Position numbers and translations under genes: made by a program
Assembly (NCBI GenBank): GCA_008973525.1
Contig: WACJ01000039.1
Location: forward strand, 620,001-684,000
Source of the DNA: Stenopsyche tienmushanensis
Taxonomy: Eukaryota > Arthropoda > Insecta > Trichoptera > Stenopsychidae
DNA: 64,000 bases
Direction of reading: 5' to 3'
In this document: positions 1 through 11,400 of the stretch, one piece after another
Layout: each line of letters opens with the position of its first letter
Numbering within the stretch: the stretch's first letter is position 1
The notes under the pieces: generated by a model
The model's input: only the letters and a program-made list of their open reading frames with translations
The model's database searches: none
What the model was told of the DNA's origin: nothing

Positions 1-245
1 TCGATCACCGTTGCCGGTTGGGGAATAACGCGCAGGAGGCGGGAGTCGGGAGAGTCGTTATTTAGCCTTGGCTGCGGGAAGTCGTCCCTCCTGCAGCCAG
101 ATCTCTTTCTCTCTAATGTGGAATAAATAGTTATTTAGAGAAGAGAGTCTTTCTATTCAACGCCTGTCTATTCCCATCCATTCGTCCAGCAACATCACAG
201 CCCGATAGAAGAACGAAACCGTGCGCTAGCGCGGCCATATCGACA
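1..245 (+). mobile_element. Hairpin-bearing short interspersed repeat, copy 1 (cut by window start)
   Basis: It shares with copies near 23.8, 33.9, 51.8 and 63.2 kb the block around ttgccggttgg, ggaggcgggagtcggg, agccttggctgcggga, and the tail cccatccattcgtccagcaac to tagcgcggccat. The conserved stem-loop here is ctgcgggaa...tcctgcag, slightly decayed. Much more GC-rich than its surroundings. The family is not recognised; a SINE or another non-autonomous element is an inference. Confidence 0.6.
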
Positions 246-1945
246 ATGAAACAAAATAATCTGAAGTTTTGGGGTCTACAGTAAAGATTTGCTTGAATTC
301 AGGGTATATTGATGGATCTATGTTTCATCCAATGTCATATACCGCATTAAAAAAAATATTGTACCAAAGCAGCTCCAAACAGCACTCTGAATTGTGGACG
401 CGTTGTTCTTTTTGAACGACTGTGAGCAAACGCACTTCGAACAGAGCTTTCTCATGGACAAATATAGATGCAAAAAAAATGTCTACCTTCTGATATCCTT
501 AAAATATTAGCTATTTCATGAAACTTCAATTGATGATCGACCAAAACTATTTTGTAGACTTTAATCTTTATTGATTTATATTTTTATCAAGGCAAGAAAT
601 TCAGATTTTTCGTCAGAATTTTATGAATTTTTGATATTTATTATTTAAAGGTTGGTACTTTTTAAAAATTATATGGATCTGTCAATAATGGCGCCAACTA
701 TATATCATCTTACGAATTTATTAAGTGATGTATTACATTTATTAATATTACATTTTAAGTTTGAAATAGCTATTCGCGAAGTTGATTTATTATGATTTCC
801 ATTGAGTTGTTAAAAACTTTTATGATTACAAATCGATACAATTTTATTACAAATTTATATTTGCCAGAAATATATTAGATATTAGTCACAAATGATGCTT
901 GGGATGTCAATTTAATATTCTCTATCAATAAATAGCTTTTCTGCGAAACGGTTGTCATTATTACGGTGGAAAAAAGGGGAGTGTTCGAGTAATAAGGGCG
1001 GCAATCATCTTCTTACGACCGCGCCAATTATTCATAATAAAAGATCGTATGAAATGTGTCAATAGACGTGTCGCGAGTAAAGGCGATATGTTTGCTCTCA
1101 AAATTTCGACATTTCGATCCGGAAAAATTGTACGTCAAACATAGGTCTAATGGAAGAGCGTCTGGCAAAATTTCTTCATTTTTGTTATTATTTGTTCGCG
1201 TGTCAATCTCCCCCCTGACAGGGAGGCGAAGAAAAATACAGACATTCGCGACGTTTTATCGGCCGTGCCGGAATCGTCTCCCGATATAATGGTGTCGTAA
1301 AGCAGTTAGCAGTTTCGCAGGGAAATGTCTTCGAAAGGTTTTATATTACGACGTATTAAATAACATTTTATTCGACGAATTTGCTTCGTAATCGTAACGA
1401 GGGGGCTCCGTCGACTTACAGCGGTAAGATACGCCTATTGTTAGGCCTACCCTTTCAGATATTCCGGGGGGGAAAAATGTCTGGCAATGCCTCTTAAAAA
1501 TGCCCATTTGTAAACACCTTTCATTGGAAATAGCTGTTTACGAATCTCCAAAAATAATATTTTCAGATTCGGCCGAATTAATTGCCGCAGTAAATCAACA
1601 ATCTTCAATATCAGATCTGAATATTGATTAACAGCTCTTTTTTATGAAGTTAAATTTAAATATATTTATAAGGAAATGATACATTTTCAGAGGTATTAAA
1701 AGCTTCATCCTGTTGTGTTATATTTGCAAAACAAGTGTAGGCTATGTCTGTTCAAAATTTTCCAGCTGATGAGATAATCGATGTAAGTTATTCTTCTTGT
1801 ACGATGGATTTATATTCTTGGTCTTAAATCTAGAGGATAGCATATTTATTTTATAAAAAAACAAGAAGTTTAGTAATTGTTTCATGGGAAAGACTGTAAG
1901 CTAACCAAAGAAAGGTTAATAAATTGTTTTAAAACTATATATAAG
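246..1945. other. Intronic sequence, nothing recognised
   Basis: AT-rich sequence with a more balanced patch at about 960-1480. No exon of the NWD-like gene could be identified here, although its 3' exons must lie at or below this region. Confidence 0.4.
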
Positions 1946-2703
1946 ATTGGAAACTATGAAACGGGCGTTAAGGTATTTTCTATGTTCAGCTGCGACTCAG
2001 TGAGCTTCATCTTCGTTGCTTCGTAAAACACGATTGCTGTTTTTAGACCAAATCATCCCTTGTGATGAAAAGTGAATATTGAATGATAATCGAAAACAAT
2101 CAAGCAAATAGGTAGATCAAAATACACCCCGAGGACACATCTCTAAGCCGAAATTTCACCAAAAAAAGATTATGGTTACCATATGGTAAAATGCCATAGA
2201 AATGATCCATTATTTCTTCCTACAACCAAGCGAAACTACAATAGTGGAGTCCTATTTCCATGAAATTGATGTCATGTATAAGAAACATGAAAAAACAATC
2301 GGCATTGCTCAATCGGAACGGCGAAATATTACTGCATGATAAAGCTTCAATCACCGTTGACAAATTTATTTCTCTACAATATGAAATTTTACCACATTCT
2401 CCATATTCACCAGTTATTTCACCGATCGATTATTACCTTTTTCGTTATTATGAATTATTTTTAATTGCAAAAAAATGCAATAACCAAAATAAAATTATAA
2501 AAGACTTAGAAGAGATAAAATAATTGTTTATTAACTCTAAAAATGAAGATTTTTTTTAAAAAAGGCATATATGATTTCCCCAATCGTTGGCGAAAAGGTG
2601 TAGATGTTAATGGAAATTATTTCGATTGAATTTAAAAAATAATGTGATAAATAGCGCTTTTTGTTTATGTGTTTTCATTCAACGCCCGTTTCATAGATTC
2701 CAA
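1946..2703 (+). mobile_element. Deleted mariner-like transposon with TIRs
   Basis: The ends form inverted repeats: ttggaaactatgaaacggg at 1946 and its complement cccgtttcatagattccaa ending at 2703. Inside, broken plus-strand frames read as the catalytic half of a mariner transposase, ending in LPHSPYSPVISPIDYYLF (about 2385-2450), the family's HPPYSPDLAPSDYxLF motif with substitutions. The first-Asp region is recognisable around 2070 (CDEK for GDEK). At about 760 bp it is well short of a full mariner (about 1.3 kb). Non-functional. Confidence 0.75.
2260..2523 (+). pseudogene. Mariner transposase C-terminal fragment
   Basis: An 87-codon open stretch inside the 1946-2703 element. The HDNARPH motif has decayed to LHDKAS; the HSPYSP...DYYLF block remains. 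The ATG is incidental. Confidence 0.65.
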
Positions 2704-2875
2704 CCCAATATATCGAAATTATACATGTATCCAATCCGTGTTCAATCAATTATATGATAAGGAGGGAAAGTTTAATAATGTAAATGAGCAAAACTTGAAC
2801 AGCTTATATCTTATTCAGAATATTAAGCAGTAACTATGGAAAAAAAAATCATTGATATACAAAAGTAAACTTTGT

Positions 2876-3535
2876 TGAACCTAAAAATAATCGATTTTTA
2901 ACATTTTTTGATGCAAAAAGTATTAAATATAAAATGCTTGTCTATTGAACAAAAAATATTTTTTAAAGTTTGTCAAAATATGGTAATGGGAGTGGGGAGA
3001 ACAACTTAAGTCAATGAGCGAGCAATGACATTCTTCACTATGGAAGTCCTAAGTCCTGAACAAGTTATTTGCAGCAAAAAAGTTAAGCATATTTATATTT
3101 TGTATAGTATTGTCTATGGCTTGGACTATAATTTAAAAAAAATATGGTTAAATAAAAAAATAGTGAGTCATCAAAAAAAAGTTTGCGTTTTTATCAACAT
3201 TTTTTCTAGTTTTTTGTTCATTAAATAAACATTTTTTAATATTTTCGGATAATTGTAGTTTATACGATGAAGACGTTTATTATACACATGCTTATCAAAT
3301 TTCATAAAGAATGCTTATCTAGAACGCGTGGAAGCACTTCCACGAGCTTAAAAAAAGTAGCTTCGAAAAAAACGCGTTTAAACTTTGCGAATTTCATTCA
3401 TATCGACTTGAAATTTACTGAATGTATCATCAACATAATAACGAAAACGGAAGATCCACGGCAAATAATCACAGACTGAGGTCCTAATGAATCACTGTGC
3501 AAACGCCTTGACTGAATACAAGAAAAACGAGCAAC
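2876..3535 (+). repeat. Composite mariner with 600-bp insertion, copy 1
   Basis: Close relative of 9098-9900. Both begin near cctaaaa(g/t)aaatcgatttt, contain atgcaaaaagtattaaatataaaa, share a parallel short frame (MTFFT.EVLSP, HQKKVCVF), and return to mariner sequence (gatccacggcaaata, cattgtgcaaa-like). Here the 5' mariner part is missing and a SINE follows. The inserted 600 bp is not recognised. Confidence 0.6.
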
Positions 3536-3594
3536 AAAACACAAAAAATAGTCTCTTTTTAGGGTATAAAAGGGTTATTTTGTGCGAGCAAAAT

Positions 3595-3682
3595 ATGGTC
3601 ACCAGCCACACCTTCCGTAGGATTTGAACCCAAGATGATTGAGTTACAAGTTCAACCGCTTAAGTGCGAGACTACCTACAGA
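3595..3682 (-). mobile_element. tRNA-derived SINE (head region)
   Basis: The minus strand reads as a tRNA-like head: ggtagtctcgcacttaagc (A-box side), an anticodon-like centre, then gggttcaaatcctac (B box), followed by gtggctggtgacc. The same head lies at 10.48, 12.49 and 19.6 kb. The body extends left towards about 3550. Confidence 0.7.
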
Positions 3683-3689
3683 TACAAAT

Positions 3690-4600
3690 GTGTAATAACA
3701 AAGTTATTTAAGAATTGAATTTGAACGCAAGCATTCTATTCTGAGACAAAATCCAAATTAGACTTTGAAATGAATACGCTTACACTTAAAACAATATCAA
3801 TTGGATGATTGTTGCTATTTAATACATTATGCAGTCAATTCTGAGACACTATAAATTCTACGCGTGTATATTACCGATGCTATCCTTGTGCCTGTGGCAA
3901 AGCCTAATTTCCACAATGTTTGTGATGTTAACGCGCAATAAATGATTAAATAGGAATTTCATACGGGGAATATTAATTAAAATCGCCGCGAATAAATAAA
4001 TTTACCACTTCTTCGGCCAAATTCAAGGGGCTTCATTAAATTATCGAATATTATTCAATGTTTATGCTACGCCCGAAGATTGCCGAGTATTAGACGTTTT
4101 CCCACGATACTTACGAGCCTAAAACGTCTCGTTTACACTCAAAAAATTTACCACTAGAGGCTTTTACCGCCGAGTATCCCCGCTTATAAATAGGCTCCGA
4201 TACAATAAATAAGAGGAGTATTTTTACGACCCGACTATATTTGGGGATCGAACATATTCCCGAGCGCCATGTGATTAGAACTATGCTCGTGCAAATGAAT
4301 GAATGCTTAATGCGTTCGGGTTCATATAACGCCGGGTTCGATCCGTGTGTAATCCCTATTTATCGACGCATAAATACTATTTATATATCCTTAAAAATAA
4401 GTGAATATTTTAACGTTTCTCGTCTTTATATGCGAGTGAGGATTTACCTTCTTATGCTTGGGCGAACACCATTTGCGACCTTGAAAAAAATGAGATTTTT
4501 CCGTCTGTTACGTGTGTGTTTTCCGCGATTTTCTTCCTTTGAGAGGGAATTTTCCAGGTATTTGTGAATTATTAAAGCGTATGATATGAAATGGTTCTCA
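3690..4600. other. Intronic sequence next to exon F
   Basis: No repeat or exon recognised. Open frames here on either strand are short and show no family resemblance. Confidence 0.4.
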
Positions 4601-4601
4601 C

Positions 4602-5469
4602 CCATTTGTTTTTTGGCGACGCAGAGGGTTGAAAAATTGAAGTCTCCGTCTTCCAAGCTGATCACGGCGTCGCTGTTGCTTGTCGGCATCAGCAGTTCAA
4701 GAAGTTCCGTCTCCGTCAGGCCGAATTCGGCGCATGTTATATATCGGGCGAGTCTTGCAAATGCGTCCTTTCCGAAGCGTCCTTCCAAGGCATCCAATTG
4801 CTTTTCAGCGTCTTCCACTAAAGATCCTGTTACCAATTGATGATAGCATCCGCTAGATCTGAATTTATCTTTTTGTGCTGGCGTGAATTGGAGTTGTTCC
4901 ATAGGGACTGAGCTCGTACAAATGAAGAATACATTCTTCGGCAACGTCATCGGAACCCAAGACAATCCATTAACAATATCGCATTCCAACGGATTGACTT
5001 TGTGTATATTATCTATGAATATCATCAAAATTTCATTGTCCATATCTTCACATCTCCTCAGGAGGCTTTGAAACCAATTGTTTATATACAGGGGATCAAA
5101 GCTCGCATCCTTCGGCAGATAGCCTTCCGGTATTTTTAATATTATAGAAATCTGCTGACACACCACCCTCAGCAGCTCCAGATTGTAAGCCGATCTGGGA
5201 GTCGAAGCCGAAAATCTAATAATTCTAAGCACTGGTTTTTTGAATAGGGTTTCGCAGGATTCGTAGAGGTGAGTGAGTAGCGTGGTCTTTCCGGAGCTGT
5301 GGGGGCCGTATATCAAAGTCGGTGGATGCCTCGTCTGATTGTTGTAATTCGAAGTCATGAAATCCTTTATTTGCTTGGTCGTCTCTAATAGGGGCTCCAT
5401 GTCCAATTTTTGCCGCCTCAGATGGTCCTTGAAGAGGGTCATGTGCGTCAGATGCTCTTGGAAGACTTC
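4602..5469 (-). CDS. NWD-like gene, exon F (NACHT ATPase module)
   Basis: 868 nt, 289 codons plus one base. The acceptor is tcttctattttcag before GAAGTC; the donor is gtgagaa after CAAATGG. It holds the whole P-loop core: Walker A GPHSSGKT (codons at 5307-5284); FSASTPRSAYNLELLRVVCQQI, the segment that in NWD proteins reads LGTSPxSxxxxxLLxSxCxQI; Walker B IFIDNIHKV (Asp codon 5013-5011); a sensor-1-like LPKNVFFICTSS; and a winged-helix-like end EFGLTETELLELLMPTSNSD. Walker B has a single acidic residue, as in NWD proteins rather than the DGxDE of classical NLRs. The reading frame stays open past the donor to 4444, but those extra residues are intronic. The continuation lies below this window or was not recognised in 1-4600. 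Confidence 0.9.
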
Positions 5470-8400
5470 CTGAAAATAGAAGAAACACTATGTCATTATT
5501 TAAAATCGCATAAATCATGCAAGCTTGAACCAATAAGGCGTTTTGCTTAAATCAAAATATTCAATTTTGATAACAAGCCAATGTCGATAATCGGAAAAAA
5601 TTGTTATAAATATTACATTTCATCATTAATAATGCTATATCAACCATCGGTTACATCTTATATAGGGTATTTCAATAAAAACGCTCAACTTTTGAATGTA
5701 AATAAAACAATTTATGTATAAGATATTTACTAAATTTTAATTTTATTTTAAAGAATATTTTATGGCATTTAGTATAAGATATAATATTGTTCAAATATCT
5801 GCCGTGATTTTGCTCGGTGATACATATTCAGGAGGTCTAATTTTCGATGACTTTTTTGCATTAATCTGGCTGAATTTATTGATAGATCCAAAAAATAAGT
5901 CTAAAGGTATTAAATAGCACGATTTAAATGGCCAATTTACGTTCCCACCGCGCAAGATAACAATACCCTCAAACTGCTCGTGCAGGATGTCCATCATGGC
6001 GTGCGTTGTGTGGCACATAGCACTATCTTATTAGAACCACATATTCTCAGTATGTATATCATCTAGTTACAAGAAGAAGTTACTTATCATCGATCAATAG
6101 TACTCGCCGTTGATCAATTTCATTATGGAAGAAGTACGGACAGATGATTCCATCAGATCAAATCCACATCAACAGTGATTTTCTTGGGATGCATTTGATG
6201 CTAGTATTATATATCTTGTGTGGATTGATATTGTCCTAAATCTGACAATTTTGCTTTTTCATATATCTATTCATCCAAAAATGAGAACTTTCAGACGTTG
6301 TTCAACACCATAACCTTCCTTAATAATTTACCATATACTAGTAAATAATTCACAATAAATTTTATAGATGTTACTTTAACAGCATGACCCTTATAACCTA
6401 AAAAATTTTGAGTGTTCTTATTGAAAGATCCTTTATGCTTTATATGCGAAAATATTGTAACTGCTTTAGGACATATTAATTTTGCTTTTGAATTTGATTA
6501 TGTTCATGTCTTCGCTTTTGCCAGTAACTATGATCTGAGTGGGTCCCTGCATTTTCATGGTCATTTTATGTTTCAAAATTCTAGTTCACACCCCTGTATT
6601 GAGGGCTATGATCGATGATTTTAAATTATATTTTAAATATTATTTATAGACCAGTCACATACAGTTGGCTCCCCACGACTTTTTAAAGCTTTTACTTTTT
6701 CAAATCCAGGAAATCAGGCTGAACCTGGACGATCGACCTCAGCGAATTTGTGGATTTGAGCTTTTATAAAAAAATTCAGGACCATATATATCAATACTGG
6801 ATATTGCTTATTTCATTGCTTATTCTGTAAAGGATGTTTTACACATGGACCGAATATTTTTTTTTGGAGTTAAAAAGGTCTTATGCTACGTTTCACACAT
6901 AAGCCCTATGTCCTAAGTGTCAGGGTTGTCAAAATAGATTTTTTTTTTCGACATTTTGAAAAAATATCCAAAGTTTTACCTTTAAATCGTCATATTTTTT
7001 TCACACTTTGAGTCACAAAAAATATGCGAACGAATGAGAAACTTCTAAATTCTCTAAACAAAAAACTAACAACTATTTTGAAACTAATTTAGTTTTAAAA
7101 AGATCAATAGATTATAATCTTTCCAAGGATATATTACATATCATACAGATCATTCAATGAGTCGTTAAATTTGTAAGTGTACCCGTTTGCCTGGGTCAGG
7201 ATTAAGAAAATAATTTTTATGCTTAGCCTCGTAAAAAAAGTGTGTATGTGCAACGGGGAATTATTTCGATAGGATAGGATTACGGATTATTTCGTCACGC
7301 TCAATGTTAACTAAAATAATCAGTAGCTGGGTATGAACCCACTAGAAGGTCTTGATGGAATATTTCGTCATACTCGCTACAGTTGGTATTTTTTTCAGTA
7401 TGACGAAATATTACGTCATACTTGTTTAAGACGTTATAATAAATTTATTTACAAAATTTGTTCAAATTGGTCACCATTCACCCTAATTTCAACTGTAGTT
7501 ATCTAAAGTAGCATTTCCTCTTTCATTTTTGCAAAGGTGGCGCTTATTCCTTCAATTAGGATTTATTTTATGGGCACATCTATTAGGTAAATTAATTCTT
7601 TTGCACGTTCTTAGACAAAGAAATCCAGCGGTGTCAGTTCTAGAGACCGTGCGAGCCATGAAATAGGGGACGTCTTCAAGCAAATCCAGTGGTGTCAGAT
7701 CAGGAGACGGTTTGAGCCACGGAATAGGGCACACATGAGACCTATGTGTAAAATATAGCAAAATATCTATCCCTAATCCCCAGAAAAAAAAATGTCGGTC
7801 CATGTGCAAAACACCCTCTATATTAAATTATCACTAAACCCGGACCTCTTGAATATCTTCCGTATGGTTCTTCCAAATGAAGATGAATTGCTTGATAATA
7901 AATATATATTTATATATATTAGTAAACGGGATGCTTGTGGAATATGTATGTGAAATTAATACTCAAAGTGAGCTTTAAAAAGAGGATCGCCTCGTTATAT
8001 TTCAAACAAAAGCGCTCGGGCATTACATCAAGAGGTCTAAGACGGTAATGGCCAATTATTTAATTCGCGGAAAAAATCCTCGAGATGATCTGAATTTGCC
8101 AACTTTTTTGCGGTAAAATTTCGATAATGGAGAAGTCAAATCGGATGCTAAAGGCCTCAAATTATTCTTTTAAGAGCGTGCCCCGCCATCTGCGAGAATT
8201 TTTCCCCCGGAAGCATTAAGGTCGAATTACTTACGGTATTAGCATACGTCGTACTTCAAAGGGAGTACTGTAACTTAAGATTCCATTCCGAAGGCGATAT
8301 TGTTCCCCTATGTAGCGAGGGGTATAATGTTCTTTATGCGAAAGATACATAAAGACGAACGTCGCTATAAATAGAGTGCGATGATATAAAAAAGACACAA

Positions 8401-11400
8401 TGTAAATATGGAGCGAATGGAAAAAGGCTTCGGCGGCACTGGGAGGTGTGTCGAGCACTTACACTTTTCAATGAGGTCGTCTAGAAATCTCCATATTTAG
8501 ATGTGAAGCCTGAATACAAGATATCGGGCCTCGAGACGATGTGCACTGCGAGATAGGGGCTGCACTATGATAAAACTTGAACAACTTTGCCAAGATGGAA
8601 ATCTGATCTAGTTACGCTGAAAGCGTACCAGACCAAGATATTGTCAAGCACAGCTACCATACATAACAAAGCAAAACTATCCATAGAATAAATAATATGA
8701 ACATTGTTAGCTGTCTTTCAACAACCCTTGTGATTGCATAAAATATCTTGGCTAAAATGCATTTAAATTGTTTCATAGATTATTGGTTTTATTAATGTAA
8801 TGTTTCAATGAAAATAAATCTTGTCTGCTTTAAAGGCCTGATTATTAAAAGTAATTAAAAAAAAAGTATTCAAAAACTTAAATTTGAGAGCTCAGTTTGT
8901 GTCCAGATACAATTGCGAAAATAATGAAGTCCATAGCCAGCATTGGATATGGATTTTTTAAAAATAGGGATTGGAATGCTATTAAAGCCAATAAAATACT
9001 CAAAGATGTTTATAGATAAGTAGTAACAGTCCTCAAAATCTAATATTAATTTCAAAAATTTAAATTGGAAAATAGAAGCTTAAGGGACTTTTCTATCTTG
9101 TTGGGCCTAAAAGAAATCGATTTTGTAACATTTTTTTATGCAAAAAGTATTAAATATAAAAATATTTTTAATGGTTGACAAAGTATAATATTGGGAGTGG
9201 AAGGAGCCACGTATGTCAGTGCGCGAACAATGACATTTTTCACTACGGAAGTCTTGAGTCCTGTACAGGTAATAAAGAGCAAAACAATTGAGCATATTTA
9301 TACTTTGTATAATATTGTCTATGGCTTAGACTACAATTATGAAAAAATATTGAAAAATAAAAAGACAATGAGCCATCAAAAAAAAGTTTGCGTTTTTAAC
9401 AACATTTTTTGTAGTTTTTTGTTCATTAAATAAAAACTTTTAAATATTTTTAGATTATTGTAATCTATATGATGAATACATTTATTATACACGTGTCTGC
9501 CGAATTTTATAAAGATTGCTTATCTAGGGCGTGAGAAAGCACTTCCACGAGCTTGGAAAAAGTAGTTTCGAGAAAAACGCGTTTAAACTTCAGCTTCGCG
9601 AAGCACAGCCTCTCTTCATCGGTCTATAACTTTGCGAATTTCATTCATATCGACTTGAAATTTACTGAACGTATTCTTAAACATTGGTTCTTTCCGATAC
9701 CCGAAGAAAAAATATTTTTTTAACCAACAGGACTAAAACAATGAACTAAAATCCCTAATCGAGTCAGATCCATGGCAAATAGAGAAGTTATCGCAAATAC
9801 TGATCATTGTGCAAATACATTTAAAATTCATCGGCAAAATGAATAGGATGGGCATTATCGGGTAGGATGGGTATCACACGCTTTGACCGAACATAACAAA
9901 AACGAGCAACATAACTCGTGGCTAGACTACCCACAAAAAAATGCAAATTTAAATACAAAGCAAAATTTACATCGGATAAAGTACGTAAATTGAACTGGGA
10001 AGTGTTACTGCATCTTTCTTGTACAAGGAACCTGAGATAAAAACAATTCAAAAATATACCTAGAGTGGAAATGCATTTAAAGTCAGGAGCCAAGACTCTT
10101 ATATAAGGTTTTTGTTATTAATAAATTTGAACTTTTTTTACTAAATTTTCGGGTACTTTCGAGTCTCCCTAATACACCCTTTTCAAACAGAAATCATACT
10201 TCACAAGGAATTTGCATCGCATGGGGATGAATTCAATGTATAACATTTTGATTCTTCATCCCTTGTCAGCTGCCAATGCTAATATTTCAAAATGTATGCC
10301 AGTTGAATGCAAAACAAAGAAATAATATTTTCTGTGTATAAAATGGCAAAGAGCTATAACTATGTTACACATGCCCTTTTAATCATTTCCAAAGACGAAA
10401 TTAGCTTATAAAGTTGATTACTTGTGAATATCAATAATCTTTATTAATTTAAAGATATCATTTAATGGAGGAAAACACCATTCCCGTAGGTATTCCCGCG
10501 GTTAAGCGGTAGGACTCGAAACTCAATCGTCTTTGGTTCAAATCATACTAGAAATATGGCTGACGACCACATTTTTAAAACATATATTCGCTATGAAAAA
10601 CCATGTAAAAATGATTGGCAATAATCCCATAAAAGGGATTGCTAAAAGCCACCTCGAGTCAAATTTAATGGAACCTTTCAGAAATACACAATTCGAAGCC
10701 TTAAATAAAATAAATTACAAAATCGACAATTGTTTTCGAATAAATTTTCATTTATAGCAAATTTGCTTACCAAAAGTATTTGCATTATAAAAACGATCAT
10801 AATAATCCCCCGGATTTGGGAGCACAAAAGGAATCGATGAAAGGCGTATTTGTCAACAAAAGGGAGGCTTTTAACTGTTTGTTTATCCTCGGATAAGAAT
10901 GTTACAAGAAAATAAAATAATCTCATACCGTTTTACAAATAAATTTTCATAGCGCCAAAAGGACAACGTCCTGTGATAAATAAATAATTCAGCACCACAT
11001 CAATGAAAACATTTCATTAATTCAATTTTCATCGCCAATAATCGATTCCAAAATATAAGTCAGAGAAATTCTAGATAAGATAAGAACTATAAGTGAGCAG
11101 CAAATGTATCATTTTAATATTTCATTTTTAGAATCAAATAATTAGACTTAACCTGGATCAAGACGATCGATCGGATTTTATAGCTTTCTACGATGATTAC
11201 TTTCATCATGAATAATGTTGACGCGTTGTCATGCATTAATTGTAGTTCGCCAAAAGGAATTCTAATATTTGAAGTGGTTAGCAGGTGCCGTACTGGTGGT
11301 TGTTTGTAAAGACGACGGGCTGTATATTATAAGGGTTGTTAGTATTGATGAAATTTCAAGCTAAGTAGGTTTTGTACACGAAATGGTCACAGAATAATTA

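Noticed and set aside
4444..4601. Continuation of the ATPase open frame past 4602
   Set aside because: A good gtgagaa donor ends the exon and the residues beyond (Lys/Arg/Asn-rich) lose family resemblance.
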